Below, piece by piece: positions 14,275-23,291 of a stretch of DNA of 27,574 nt. Position numbers and translations under genes: made by a program. Numbering within the stretch: the first letter of the stretch is position 1; the number at the start of each line of letters is the position of its first letter. The DNA lies in the NCBI GenBank assembly GCA_934635045.1, contig CAKTZA010000053.1, positions 1 to 27,574 of the forward strand. The letters are read 5' to 3'. This stretch comes from an uncultured Kiritimatiellota bacterium. Its GTDB lineage: Bacteria > Verrucomicrobiota > Kiritimatiellia > RFP12 > UBA1067. The notes under the pieces are model-generated. The model had not been told where the DNA came from. It did not search any database and worked only from the letters and a program-made list of their open reading frames with translations.

Positions 14275-16347
14275 TTATCGCTTCAAACGCAAGAGCTTAA
14301 CCCCGTAGCACGGCCAGTCGCCGGGAATCGCGACGATTCCCTCCGCCCAGGTGAAAGCGGCCGCGCGCCACGCGCCGTGATCGTCCATCACTTCAACCGA
14401 CGAAGGACGGACGCGGCGGCGCAGCAGCGCTTCGCGTTCGGGATCGCAGTTGAGATTCTGCAGAAGAACAAGATCCGAGCCGTCTGCGGCGCGCCGTTCG
14501 AGCGCAAGCACGTTCTGCGCGTTCATGCAGATATTGTCCACTGCCTCGCCGGCGAGCGAATCGAGTACGTCGTTCACGAAACGCTGACGGCCTTCCGAAT
14601 ACAGATAACTGACCCCCATTCCCAGATGATACGACATGGCCGCGACCGTGCCGCCGAGCCGGTTGCGGTAGAGAATGCAGGCCGGTGCAACGCGCTCGAA
14701 ATCCTTCACATAGGAACTCTCGCGCCAGATGATCGAGCTTAAGGTTTTCGCGCCCGGCAATGCGCGCAGTATCGGCGGCGACATGCGCTTGGGGAGAGAA
14801 AGAAAATCACCGGACATTTCGCTGCGCTCGCCGGTGAAAAGCGGTGGCGTTTCGACAATCTCCGCGCCGACCAGAGCCGAGAAGCCGCGTTCGACGAGAG
14901 CCCGGAGCGCCAGACCGTCGACGATTACCCGATGCGAAAGAATCTTGCGGATATCGCCGTCGCTGAGATGAGCGAGCGCTTCTTTGCCGCCGAGCGCATA
15001 AATTCCGTCGCGGCCGAAATCCTGCGTCATCGTGAAAGGGATGCCGTACCAACTGAAAATATGCTGCGCCCAGCCGTCGGGCGCGAACGAATCATAGTTT
15101 CCCTCACCGCACGCGGCATTGAAAGCCGGATAGTCGCAAGTGCAGGGAATGAGAACTCCGGCGGGGGTCGAAGCGTTCACCGCCGCTGACACGGCCGGGT
15201 AGAAACCGCGATGACGCGCGAGAATATCGGTGTAATGACGCGAAACCGGATATTGCCCTTTATGCGCGTTTACGAGCCACATCTTGGCGCCTTTGAGTCC
15301 AAGAAACGCGCCGGTCGCAAGCTTGGCGTGGAAAGCGACAGATGATTTCGACCACAGATTGTGCGGCCAGGTATCGGACTCGTCCAGCAGCAGCGCCCCG
15401 CAGCCGCGCAAGCGTTCGAAGCCCGACATCGTGCGCATCACAAGACCGCCCAGATCGCTTTTCGCCGCACTTTCGTAATAGCATCCGTTCGCCAGCCTGA
15501 GCCATGCGGTATGCGACGGCCCGGCCATCGCGAAGGCATTGTCGGCGATATACCGCCGCGCCCATGCCCAGCCCGGCTCGCAAACGCCGGATGGAATTCC
15601 CGGATCGACGCTGTCTATCCCTTCGCGGATGAGCGCGCAGACTCCGGCGACGGTGTCGCGCTGCATCTCGACGAACGCCGTATGTTCGGCGCTGCGCCAG
15701 TCGACCGACATCAACAGCGAGCGCATTTCATCGCCGGTGAGATTCCGCCCCGTGCGGCGGTTGTACTCGGCGACGTGCAACGGACAAGTGCATTCCGCCA
15801 GCGGCGAAAAGGCGCGCACGTCGTCGTCGCTTAAGATGAGCGACGGAGCGCAGGCGGCGAGCTTGCGCGCCGTCTCGCGTATGTAGTCGCGATAGCCGGG
15901 ATCAAGCGGGCAGTAGCGCGTCACCGTCCCCTTCACATTGACCGCGCGCTGCCAGCTCTCGCATTCCTTTTCGGCGAGATCCTGCGTCCAGTGTCCAATG
16001 ATCGCCTGCAGGAGAATCGCCGGTTTGACTTTGGTGGCCTTAAGAAGCTCCGCCCATTTCCGGTAGCTCGCGACCGCCGCGTCGACGGTTTTCATCGCCG
16101 GTTTTCCCTGCGGATACAGCGTCATCGAATAGAGGCAGTACGGATTTCCGGTCCGCTCGGCGAACTCGGAGGCGTCCGCGGCGGCGAGCGCTTCTCCGCC
16201 CGGACGGCACGGAATTATGTTGAGCATGGTGAATGAATCGGAGCGTATGACCTCGCGCTCGGCATACTTTGTTCGAACGCAATTCCCATCAGCCTGCACC
16301 GACGCGGCGGCCAGAACCGCGACGATCGCGGCGATCTTAATTTTCAT
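14275..16347 (-). CDS. Secreted putative glycoside hydrolase (clan A-like), unassigned family
   Basis: The 690-residue protein has a clear signal peptide (MKIKIAAIVAVLAAASVQA) and AAGGA 9 nt before the ATG. The layout resembles a TIM-barrel enzyme of the GH42/beta-galactosidase type: SLILSDDDVR (169-178) is at a plausible acid/base strand and GALLLDESDT (317-326) at a plausible nucleophile strand (Glu323). A Cys pair follows the first motif (ECTCPLH, 185-191), as in some zinc-binding GH42 proteins. The C-terminal part (about 390-690) looks like an alpha/beta amidotransferase-like domain followed by a beta-sandwich. I cannot name the family; function is inferred from the layout only. It is flanked on both sides by transposase halves, so it may have moved with them. 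It is monocistronic, with its own promoter. Confidence 0.7.
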   Translation of the reverse strand: MKIKIAAIVAVLAAASVQADGNCVRTKYAEREVIRSDSFTMLNIIPCRPGGEALAAADASEFAERTGNPYCLYSMTLYPQGKPAMKTVDAAVASYRKWAELLKATKVKPAILLQAIIGHWTQDLAEKECESWQRAVNVKGTVTRYCPLDPGYRDYIRETARKLAACAPSLILSDDDVRAFSPLAECTCPLHVAEYNRRTGRNLTGDEMRSLLMSVDWRSAEHTAFVEMQRDTVAGVCALIREGIDSVDPGIPSGVCEPGWAWARRYIADNAFAMAGPSHTAWLRLANGCYYESAAKSDLGGLVMRTMSGFERLRGCGALLLDESDTWPHNLWSKSSVAFHAKLATGAFLGLKGAKMWLVNAHKGQYPVSRHYTDILARHRGFYPAVSAAVNASTPAGVLIPCTCDYPAFNAACGEGNYDSFAPDGWAQHIFSWYGIPFTMTQDFGRDGIYALGGKEALAHLSDGDIRKILSHRVIVDGLALRALVERGFSALVGAEIVETPPLFTGERSEMSGDFLSLPKRMSPPILRALPGAKTLSSIIWRESSYVKDFERVAPACILYRNRLGGTVAAMSYHLGMGVSYLYSEGRQRFVNDVLDSLAGEAVDNICMNAQNVLALERRAADGSDLVLLQNLNCDPEREALLRRRVRPSSVEVMDDHGAWRAAAFTWAEGIVAIPGDWPCYGVKLLRLKR

Positions 16348-16446
16348 GATTCATCCTTTCTCAAAATCTACTTGCGCCTTCCAGTAGCCAACGCAATACT
16401 CGTTGTGTAGCATAGTCAGGCAAGTACTTTCTTGTGATTGGTTGGT

Positions 16447-16476
16447 AGTATAGCAGTTTTCAGTTAGGCCTGTAAA
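16447..16476 (-). promoter_or_regulatory. Promoter of the 690-residue secreted enzyme
   Basis: On the minus strand TTTACA (16471-16476), an 18-bp spacer and TATACT (16447-16452) form a good sigma-70-like promoter about 100 nt before the start codon at 16347. It lies 13 bp from the RAYT terminal repeat, so it sits just inside the flanked segment. Confidence 0.65.
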
Positions 16477-16489
16477 GCGGGGCTTTCGA

Positions 16490-16527
16490 GGGTCAGCCCC
16501 TAATGGTGGGGGCCGGGTGGTGGGGTT
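16490..16527 (+). repeat. 5' terminal repeat of the RAYT element
   Basis: This is the inverted partner of 14219-14256 (31 of 38 identical as reverse complement). It begins GGGTCAGCCCCTAATGG and ends 28 nt before the transposase start codon at 16555. Confidence 0.7.
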
Positions 16528-16554
16528 GTGTGAAATTATGGTGTAATGTACGCC

Positions 16555-16810
16555 ATGAGGCCGTTGCGCAACTTCAAGACCAACCAGTGCTGCCATCTGA
16601 TCAGACGCATTGCCAATCGCGCGTTCTTCCTGAATGACGAGGGGAAGACGCGCTTCGTCGAACGGCTTTGGCGCGTTGCGACGTTTTCCTGCGTGGAGGT
16701 GCTGGCGTATTGCTTCATGAGCAACCACTTCCACATCCTCGTCTACGTGTCGGATCCCCGCGAGCTATCGGACAACGAGCTCCTGGCCTGCATCCGCGCG
16801 CTTTACTCCG
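16555..16810 (+). mobile_element. RAYT/IS200-like transposase remnant, 5' part
   Basis: From the ATG at 16555 the frame reads MRPLRNFKTNQCCHLIRRIA, then NRAFFLNDEGKTRF and YCFMSNHFHILVYV: the N-terminal half of a Y1 transposase with the HUH motif. Similarity stops at codon 85, exactly where the other copy also breaks (16810 corresponds to 14027), so the catalytic Tyr region is absent. TGTAAT at 16542-16547 stands 7 nt before the ATG, the same spacing as two leaderless-type promoters in the window. Bases 16811-16912 hold no gene: a C4/G4 hairpin, another CACCATTAG box (16857-16865) and a tandem 11-bp repeat (CTCGGAGTCCT). Confidence 0.85.
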
Positions 16811-16912
16811 CCCCTTGCCGTGGGGGAAAGTCCGTGAGATGCACGAGAAGTCAATTCACCATTAGGTTCTCGGAGTCCTCTCGGAGTCCTTCCTCGGAAC
16901 CGCGGCGTCGCG

Positions 16913-18718
16913 CTAGGGTCTCCCGGCCGCGGCGGCGGCGCGACGAAGCACGCGTTCGTGCACCGCCCTTAGCGCGGCGGGATCGAACTTGAGCACCTTG
17001 CGGTCGTAGGTCAGCAGGCCGTTGATCTCGATCTCCACGTCCGTAGTCTGCGTATAGACGGCGCCGCCGAGTCCCTTCTCCGCCAGCGCTCCCACCTCAT
17101 CCATGAGTTTGGCGTACGTCTGCGCGAGACCTCCGCGCGTTTTGGTGTCTTCGATGCCGCCATAGCCCCAATTCTCCTTGGCTTCGCGCCAAAGGTGGCC
17201 CGTGACGGGATGTCCCAGGCCGCCGAACTCGCCGAGGAAGGAGATGCGGCGGTCGTTGACGGGGAACATGGTGGGGCCGCGGTAGAGATGGTAATCCACC
17301 GTGTCGGCCGCTTCGCACTCCCCGGCGGGCTTGTGCGCCGTCTTCACGCGCTTGTTCCAGCCGAACGGCAGCAGTTCGCCGCCTTCCCAGTCCCAGCAGC
17401 CGGAAGGTCCGTTCACGAGGCGCGTGGCGTCGTACCGGCGCGTGAAGTCGAGCATCGCGTGCGTGAGGAACTCGCCCGGCTGGCTCCATCCCTCGTTGTA
17501 CGGGTTCCACATCACGATGGCGGGCGAATTGAAAAGCAGGTCCATCATGCCCTTCATCTCGGCGCGCTGTAGCTGGTAGCGCTTCACCGTGTCCGCCAGG
17601 ATCGGATCCTTCCAACTGTCGGTGCCGCTGGGCAGATCCTGGATGAGCAGAAGGCCCAGCTTGTCGCACAGGTAGTAGTAGCGGCGCGGCTCCACCTTGA
17701 TGTGCTTGCGCATCATGTTGTAGCCGCAATCCTTGAGCGTCTGGATGTCGAACGCCATCGCCTCTTCCGATGGCGGCGTGAGCAGGCCGTCCGGCCACCA
17801 GCCCTGGTCGAGCGTGCCGAGCAGGAAGACGGGCTTGTTGTTGAGGAAGAAGCGCAGCACGCCGTTCGCATCCTTGCGCTTCTCGAACTTGCGCATGCCG
17901 AAATACCCCTTCACCACGTCCTCGCCGTAGGTGGCGGTGAACGAGTAGAGCTGAGGGTTCTCCGGCGTCCAGCACGTGAAGTTATTCGGCAGGTCGGTCG
18001 TCACCTTCACCTCGCCGGCGCCCTCGACCTTGTCGAATTCGAAGCGCACCGTGCCCTTGTCGATGTCCGTGTAGACCTTGTAAGAACGGATGTGCTGCTC
18101 GGGTACCGTCTCCATCCACACGCTGCCGATGATGCCGCTCGAACGCGTATAGAAGCAACCTTGCGGCACGAGGCTCTGCTTGCCGCGCGAGTTGATGAAA
18201 TCGTCCGTGGGATCCCACACGCAGACGGTCAGTTCGTTCGCGCCGGGCTTGACGTAATCGGTGATGTCGAGGGTGAACGGCAGCTGCCCGCCTTCGTGCG
18301 GCACGTCCGTCACCTCGCGGTGTCCGACGAACACCATCGCGCGGAAATCGACGGCCTCGAAATGGAGCAGGATGCGCTTGCCGGGCGCCGGTGCGCAGTC
18401 GATCGTGCGCGTATACCAGAGGAATTCGTCCGGCTCGAGCTTGCGCTCCACGCCGGAAAGCGCCGATTCGATCGCGAACGGCACGCGGATCTTGCCCGCC
18501 CACGCCTCGGGGCGGCCGGGAGTATTAGTGACGCTGGTGACCTGCCAGTCCCAGTCGCCGTTGAGACACGTCCAGCTGTCGCGCACCATCTGCGGCCGCG
18601 GATAGTCGCGCCAGCAGTTCTCGCTCGTCACCTTTTCGCCCCACGGCGTCATCAGCGGCGCGGCGGACAGTGCCATGCTTCCCCAGACGACTGCGAATGT
18701 CATTGCATGCTTGCCCAT
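16913..18718 (-). CDS. GH2 family glycosidase (beta-galactosidase/glucuronidase-like)
   Basis: The 601-residue protein has an N-terminal export signal (MTFAVVWGSMALSAAP after a short basic start). Residues about 30-200 are the GH2 jelly-roll sugar-binding domain, about 205-275 a shortened Ig-like domain and about 280-595 the TIM barrel. The acid/base Glu409 is in MWNPYNEGW (403-411) and the nucleophile Glu497 in FLGEFGG (494-500). These retaining enzymes cleave beta-galactosides, beta-glucuronides or beta-mannosides; specificity cannot be read here. The C-terminal domains of LacZ-type enzymes are absent. It lies 65 bp after the GH27 gene with AAAGGAA before the ATG and no terminator in the gap, so it is probably the last gene of the GH cluster. 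A mRNA terminator after it is not evident. Confidence 0.93.
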   Translation of the reverse strand: MGKHAMTFAVVWGSMALSAAPLMTPWGEKVTSENCWRDYPRPQMVRDSWTCLNGDWDWQVTSVTNTPGRPEAWAGKIRVPFAIESALSGVERKLEPDEFLWYTRTIDCAPAPGKRILLHFEAVDFRAMVFVGHREVTDVPHEGGQLPFTLDITDYVKPGANELTVCVWDPTDDFINSRGKQSLVPQGCFYTRSSGIIGSVWMETVPEQHIRSYKVYTDIDKGTVRFEFDKVEGAGEVKVTTDLPNNFTCWTPENPQLYSFTATYGEDVVKGYFGMRKFEKRKDANGVLRFFLNNKPVFLLGTLDQGWWPDGLLTPPSEEAMAFDIQTLKDCGYNMMRKHIKVEPRRYYYLCDKLGLLLIQDLPSGTDSWKDPILADTVKRYQLQRAEMKGMMDLLFNSPAIVMWNPYNEGWSQPGEFLTHAMLDFTRRYDATRLVNGPSGCWDWEGGELLPFGWNKRVKTAHKPAGECEAADTVDYHLYRGPTMFPVNDRRISFLGEFGGLGHPVTGHLWREAKENWGYGGIEDTKTRGGLAQTYAKLMDEVGALAEKGLGGAVYTQTTDVEIEINGLLTYDRKVLKFDPAALRAVHERVLRRAAAAAGRP

Positions 18719-18783
18719 CTTCGACTCGTTCCTTTCCTCATGTCCGATTCTGCCCGGAAGCCCCTCCCCGGGCGTGAAACACC

Positions 18784-20601
18784 CTATTTTCTAGCCAGGC
18801 GCATCAGGTCGATGTCGGGGGCGTAGGCCCGGTCGTTGAAGAGGCGAACCTGATGAATGCCCTTGTCGAGCCTGATGGTGATCTCCGACGACTTCCTGCC
18901 GTTGCCGTTCGTCACGATCTCGACGGGCGCCGCGTCGTCGACCTGCACCGAGAAGGCGCGTTCACCATATGCCCAGTAGTCGAAGACCAGCCGGTAGTCG
19001 CCCGCCTGCGAGACGTTGACGTTTTTCCAGACAAGGTCGTTGCCGGGCGCGTTGCCGAGATATTTCACGACGGCTTCGCCCGAAGCGCCCTCTTGCCTGC
19101 CGACATACGCCCCGCGGCGCTTGATGTCGTCGAACTTGGGCAGAAAGGCGGTCTCCGCCTCGTAAATCGCGCGATCCAAGCGCCTCTCCGCGTCCAAACG
19201 GTAGAACTTCGATGAGTGCGGCCGGAGCGTGACGGTGGTTTTGCCGCTGAACGGGCCGTAGTCCGCAGCTTCCACGAGATCGAATGCCTCGATCTTGCCG
19301 TCCAAATCGAGTGCCGCGCTGTCGACTTCCACATCGAGAACGCTGTCGCTCGAATTGTAAATCGCCACATAGCGCGACTTGCTGTGAAGTTCATCCGCGT
19401 CCTTCACTAAAACATAGGCATCCCCTTGTTTGCTCGCGACATAAGCCTGCAGACCAAGATCATTCTGATTCATTCCGATTAAATACGGATTGGTAACAAG
19501 CTTCAGCGTAGTGGCCGGAATGACTCTGACATCGCTGCCGAGCAACAACGGCGAGGACATGATACACCACATTCCGAAATGCGATATTTCTTCATCTTGA
19601 GTGATGCCAATATCGCCTTTATGAAGGTTTTCGCTCTTAATCACCCCGGCCAACTGTCCTGTCTCAAGCATATCCATATCGTTGTAATGCCCAAGCGTAG
19701 CGTAGGCGCTCAAATAGAGATTCTTGGCGATTATATCTCTTATTGACTTCCATGAAGCGCGGATGTCGCCTGTCGTGCGCCAGGACTCGGCGATATCCGC
19801 CGCCCAGACGCCGGGAAACGCCCAGCGGCAGATATTGAAACGGACCTTTTTCCCGGTCGCTCTAATCGCGTTGGCGATTTCGGTATAACGCTTCCGCTCA
19901 TCCAGCTTCTGCGCCCCCGCTCCGCAATAATCGACCTTGATGAAATCGAAACCGAGCTCGTTGAAGAAAAACTCGCAATCCTCCCTGTCATGTCCGTAAA
20001 GCCCGGAACCAGTCCCCCAATGATCGCCGCCATACATGCTGCCGCAGGTGTTGGCCCCGGCATCGGAATATATTCCGGCCTTCAGGCCAAGGGCATGAAT
20101 TCCATCTACCGTTCCTTTCAGGCCATTGGGGAAACGCTCAGGATGGATTCTCAGCTTCCCATCCGCCCCGTGCCCGGCGAAGAACCCGTCGTCGATATTG
20201 ACATAGTTATACCCGGCCGCCTGCAACCCGTTGGTGTGCATCGCCTGGGCTACGCTCATGACGATAGGCTCCGTGACATTGAAGACCATGGTATTCCAGC
20301 TGGACCATCCCATCAACGGGCGCTTCTCATCATCCGAAGGCGTGATTTTCGCCTGGTTAAGCAATCGCGAAGCCCGCCTGGCCAGGACGATTTTGTCTTC
20401 GCCGTCAAGCCGGCTGAGGTTGACATACACACTCTTGCGGTCATCGGCAACCCTTATACGCTTTGGGCATTTCGGGCATGAAGCAAATTTTACGCGCGGA
20501 TCTTCATTGAAGACTTCATCAGCGACGCCGCTTGCATACGTCACTGCCGCCATGGCAATGCAGGCTGTAGCTATAATCATATTTGTGCTCGCTAGTTTCA
20601 T
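18784..20601 (-). CDS. GH27 alpha-galactosidase with C-terminal carbohydrate-binding-like module
   Basis: The start is set at the ATG at 20601 (605 residues) since the signal peptide MKLASTNMIIATACIAMAAV begins there, with GAGGAAG upstream; a GTG at 20622 overlapping the previous stop is an alternative. After a 65-residue N-terminal segment with a CPKCPK motif comes the GH27 barrel: GWSSWN (98-103), NIDDGF (135-140), nucleophile Asp224 in IKVDYCG, and acid/base Asp279 in WRTTGD. A C-terminal beta-domain follows the barrel, and about 465-605 (starting AIYEAETAFLP, ending APDIDLMRLARK) resembles a CBM35/CBM6-type module. It releases alpha-linked galactose from oligosaccharides or galactomannan-like chains. 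Its coding region is separated from the previous gene's stop by 17 bp, supporting co-transcription. Confidence 0.93.
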   Translation of the reverse strand: MKLASTNMIIATACIAMAAVTYASGVADEVFNEDPRVKFASCPKCPKRIRVADDRKSVYVNLSRLDGEDKIVLARRASRLLNQAKITPSDDEKRPLMGWSSWNTMVFNVTEPIVMSVAQAMHTNGLQAAGYNYVNIDDGFFAGHGADGKLRIHPERFPNGLKGTVDGIHALGLKAGIYSDAGANTCGSMYGGDHWGTGSGLYGHDREDCEFFFNELGFDFIKVDYCGAGAQKLDERKRYTEIANAIRATGKKVRFNICRWAFPGVWAADIAESWRTTGDIRASWKSIRDIIAKNLYLSAYATLGHYNDMDMLETGQLAGVIKSENLHKGDIGITQDEEISHFGMWCIMSSPLLLGSDVRVIPATTLKLVTNPYLIGMNQNDLGLQAYVASKQGDAYVLVKDADELHSKSRYVAIYNSSDSVLDVEVDSAALDLDGKIEAFDLVEAADYGPFSGKTTVTLRPHSSKFYRLDAERRLDRAIYEAETAFLPKFDDIKRRGAYVGRQEGASGEAVVKYLGNAPGNDLVWKNVNVSQAGDYRLVFDYWAYGERAFSVQVDDAAPVEIVTNGNGRKSSEITIRLDKGIHQVRLFNDRAYAPDIDLMRLARK

Positions 20602-20618
20602 TTCAGAACGGTTCTTCC

Positions 20619-23291
20619 TCACGGCCGGATCGACAAATGCGCAATGTACCCGTCAAACCCGGCGCCTCCAAGAAAAACCGTATTCGGACCATACGCGCGG
20701 AACGGCGAGCAAACACCCCTCGCCACTTCACGACCGTCAAAGGACAGCTTCAATTCAGTTAGATCGTACTCCAACCGGACACTTGTCCATCTCCCGGCCA
20801 CGAGCGGGACGGACGATGCAATCTTCGCAACCTTGGCCGGCTTGACATCCCAGACGCCATTGCTGCCGACGCCACTCCAAGTCGCCTCAAGGGTGCCATT
20901 GCCCAACATTCGCAACGTAAATGCCGTCCCATAGCCAACTCGCCGGATAACCGGCGCCTCGCTCAACTTCATCGGCGCAATATCAAACTTGATTACGGCA
21001 GTATCCTGCGGCCACATCATCAGCGGCAGTTTTACCGTGTCTTTCGTTTCTCCTAACCGCAACCCGCAACGACCGTCCGGTCCACTGCCAAACGACGCCT
21101 CATCCGCGAACACCCAACGGTCGGAGACTATGCTTCGCCCGTCTTTCTCCAATGGCCAGAGCTCCCGGCGAAGAACCGCATCGGACATCACGCGCTCAAG
21201 CCGCCTCGTGCCGCGGATCGGCATTTTATCTTCAGGTGTTAGATATTCGCGATAGACGACCTTTGGCGCAATCACCGGCAGTCCTTCAGCCCCGGCATAA
21301 GTCTCCATGGTTACGGATGTTTCGAGCAGTGGACGATTGCGCAACTTGGGCTTTGGATTGAACGGGCGCACTCGCGGCGTCTCGCTGACGCGACCATCCG
21401 CCAACTCGAACCGTACATAAAACGTATCGGACGGAACCGGCGAACGGTCGAAAAGATCCAACGATAGAGTTCCTTGCGTCAAATCCAGCGTCGGCAGTTC
21501 GCGCAATGTGCAGTCGGGAAAGACCTGCGCCGCCAGTCGCCCGTTCCGCAACGCGATCTTGCGCATCTTCGCCAGTTCCCCCAGCCGGATGCGGCGAACG
21601 CCGTCGACATCCGAAGTGAAAACAACTTCCGTCTCCGGCGTCCCCTCAAGCCACACGGCTATCGCGTCGGAATTCAAGGCTGACGGACTGCAGACGACCT
21701 TATGTTCGTCCCAGTCAAAACCATCGTATCCCTTTTGCTGTCCGCGACGGGTGGCGGCAATGACGCGTCCGCCGGGAACTGCAAGCTCAAAGCGGCAAGC
21801 GCCCCGCAACAATAGCGGAAGTCCCGCAAAGCCCGCATTCTGCGCTTGCGAGCGAAACTGTCCGCACGGGCGGTCATTGCGATAGAGGATCGCGCGGCTC
21901 ACGGATGCCGGCGCGGAAAACGACAGCTGCGCCCGAATGCCGCCCGGACGGCCGGCAACCGAGAACGTATTTTTCACCTCGGCCATGCTGTCGAATGTCG
22001 CGTGGACCGTAATCTGATTTTCTATCCACGGCGTGCGGAACGCGAGCGCGGGGAATGTACCCTGCCGCGAAGATGATGGAGTCTTCATCGAAAAGACGGG
22101 GATCAACTCTGAATTGCACAGCAAATCGGCAGATGGCACGAGCCATTCAACGCGCTCCCATTCGCGCAACAGTTTCTTTTCGGGCAGAGACACAACCGTC
22201 TTGCCGTCGTCGCCAACCAATCTTCCGCAGACCACCGCCGGTCCCTTTTCCTTCGCAGGCAATCGCACAGCTTCAATGCGAACAAGCGTGCCGGGCAACT
22301 CCTCCCGGTGATAGGCGAACGACACGTCAATCTTCTTCGCCGACGGCGGCAGACGCTTGAAAGCATCGGCAGCCGCACGCACCAACTGACGATTGCCGGG
22401 CGTGGAAGCCATCGGTTGAAGTGTTGTCTCGACATTGTCATTCCATGAGGTGAAGTGTAGCCATTGTCCAGCCTTCAATGCGGAATTGAAGTCGCGCAAG
22501 AACTTGCCGTGACCCTCGAAGGGCCGATAGTCGGCATTGTGCCCCTTCAGCCAAGACCCGATGTAACCAGGATGAATGCAAGGCATAAAGAGCTTGCCAT
22601 GAGCCGCGCACCAATCGGCAACACCCTTGTTTTCTTCCTCGACCGATAGTGTTTCGCCGCCCGTGTAGGCAAAGGAATAGCAACAATCGAACACCTCGCT
22701 ATACTTTTCAAGCATCCTGGGAGTCAAAACGCCGCAGCTCGGCTTGACATTGCCGACGAGGTAAATCGGATATCCTGCCTTCGCGCAGCCGTCCAGCATC
22801 GCCTTCCATTCTTCTGGCGTCCATTCATGATAGGTGTAGGTGGCGATTACATACTTGCCGTCAATTCTTGGGTAGTTCGGATGATCGCCAAACTTTTTCA
22901 TCATCCACACAATCTGGTCGACTTGGTTGGAGACGTCAGTCTTCGCGTCCAGACAAGGCGCGACCATGAATCCGGTGCCTTCGGCCGCCTTGAGCAGCGC
23001 CTCGACATTGAAAAAATATCCTGGCCGCCATTTCCGCATCACAATCACGTCCACGAAGAACCCGTCCAGCCCCATGTCGAGCGCACGCCGCACTTCGTCC
23101 TTGAAAGCCGCCGCGCCGCCGCGTTCGTGCATCGGGAACTCGTAGTGATCGGCCGGCGGCAGAGATACTTCCGTCGGCACGGTCCATCCCACGTAATGAG
23201 CCCAGGCGAGGCGACGCGCGGTGAGCTCCGTTCCGCTGACCGTCGTCGCCGCCAAAACCGCCAGAAACAGCAATCGTAATCTCATCTTCAT
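20619..23291 (-). CDS. Secreted GH71/GH99-like protein with LamG-like C-terminus
   Basis: The start is set at the ATG at 23291 (890 residues): it overlaps the preceding TGA as ATGA, lacks its own ribosome-binding site and directly precedes the signal peptide MKMRLRLLFLAVLAATTVSG. Residues about 25-315 resemble the GH71/GH99 TIM-barrel superfamily: RLAWAHYVGW (27-36), GLDGFFVDV (74-82) and HFTSWNDNVETTLQP (279-293), the last like the SWNDYGE motif of these families. Members cleave alpha-1,3-glucan (GH71) or alpha-mannan/N-glycan (GH99). A central beta-rich region of unknown type follows, and about 730-890 is a concanavalin-like LamG/laminarinase-type domain. The 4-bp overlap implies translational coupling to the SUMF1-fold gene. 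Catalytic activity is not certain. Confidence 0.8.
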   Translation of the reverse strand: MKMRLRLLFLAVLAATTVSGTELTARRLAWAHYVGWTVPTEVSLPPADHYEFPMHERGGAAAFKDEVRRALDMGLDGFFVDVIVMRKWRPGYFFNVEALLKAAEGTGFMVAPCLDAKTDVSNQVDQIVWMMKKFGDHPNYPRIDGKYVIATYTYHEWTPEEWKAMLDGCAKAGYPIYLVGNVKPSCGVLTPRMLEKYSEVFDCCYSFAYTGGETLSVEEENKGVADWCAAHGKLFMPCIHPGYIGSWLKGHNADYRPFEGHGKFLRDFNSALKAGQWLHFTSWNDNVETTLQPMASTPGNRQLVRAAADAFKRLPPSAKKIDVSFAYHREELPGTLVRIEAVRLPAKEKGPAVVCGRLVGDDGKTVVSLPEKKLLREWERVEWLVPSADLLCNSELIPVFSMKTPSSSRQGTFPALAFRTPWIENQITVHATFDSMAEVKNTFSVAGRPGGIRAQLSFSAPASVSRAILYRNDRPCGQFRSQAQNAGFAGLPLLLRGACRFELAVPGGRVIAATRRGQQKGYDGFDWDEHKVVCSPSALNSDAIAVWLEGTPETEVVFTSDVDGVRRIRLGELAKMRKIALRNGRLAAQVFPDCTLRELPTLDLTQGTLSLDLFDRSPVPSDTFYVRFELADGRVSETPRVRPFNPKPKLRNRPLLETSVTMETYAGAEGLPVIAPKVVYREYLTPEDKMPIRGTRRLERVMSDAVLRRELWPLEKDGRSIVSDRWVFADEASFGSGPDGRCGLRLGETKDTVKLPLMMWPQDTAVIKFDIAPMKLSEAPVIRRVGYGTAFTLRMLGNGTLEATWSGVGSNGVWDVKPAKVAKIASSVPLVAGRWTSVRLEYDLTELKLSFDGREVARGVCSPFRAYGPNTVFLGGAGFDGYIAHLSIRP

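Noticed and set aside
16351..16734. 127-codon minus-strand frame across the RAYT 5' half
   Set aside because: Antisense of the transposase N-terminus and terminal repeat; no coding features.
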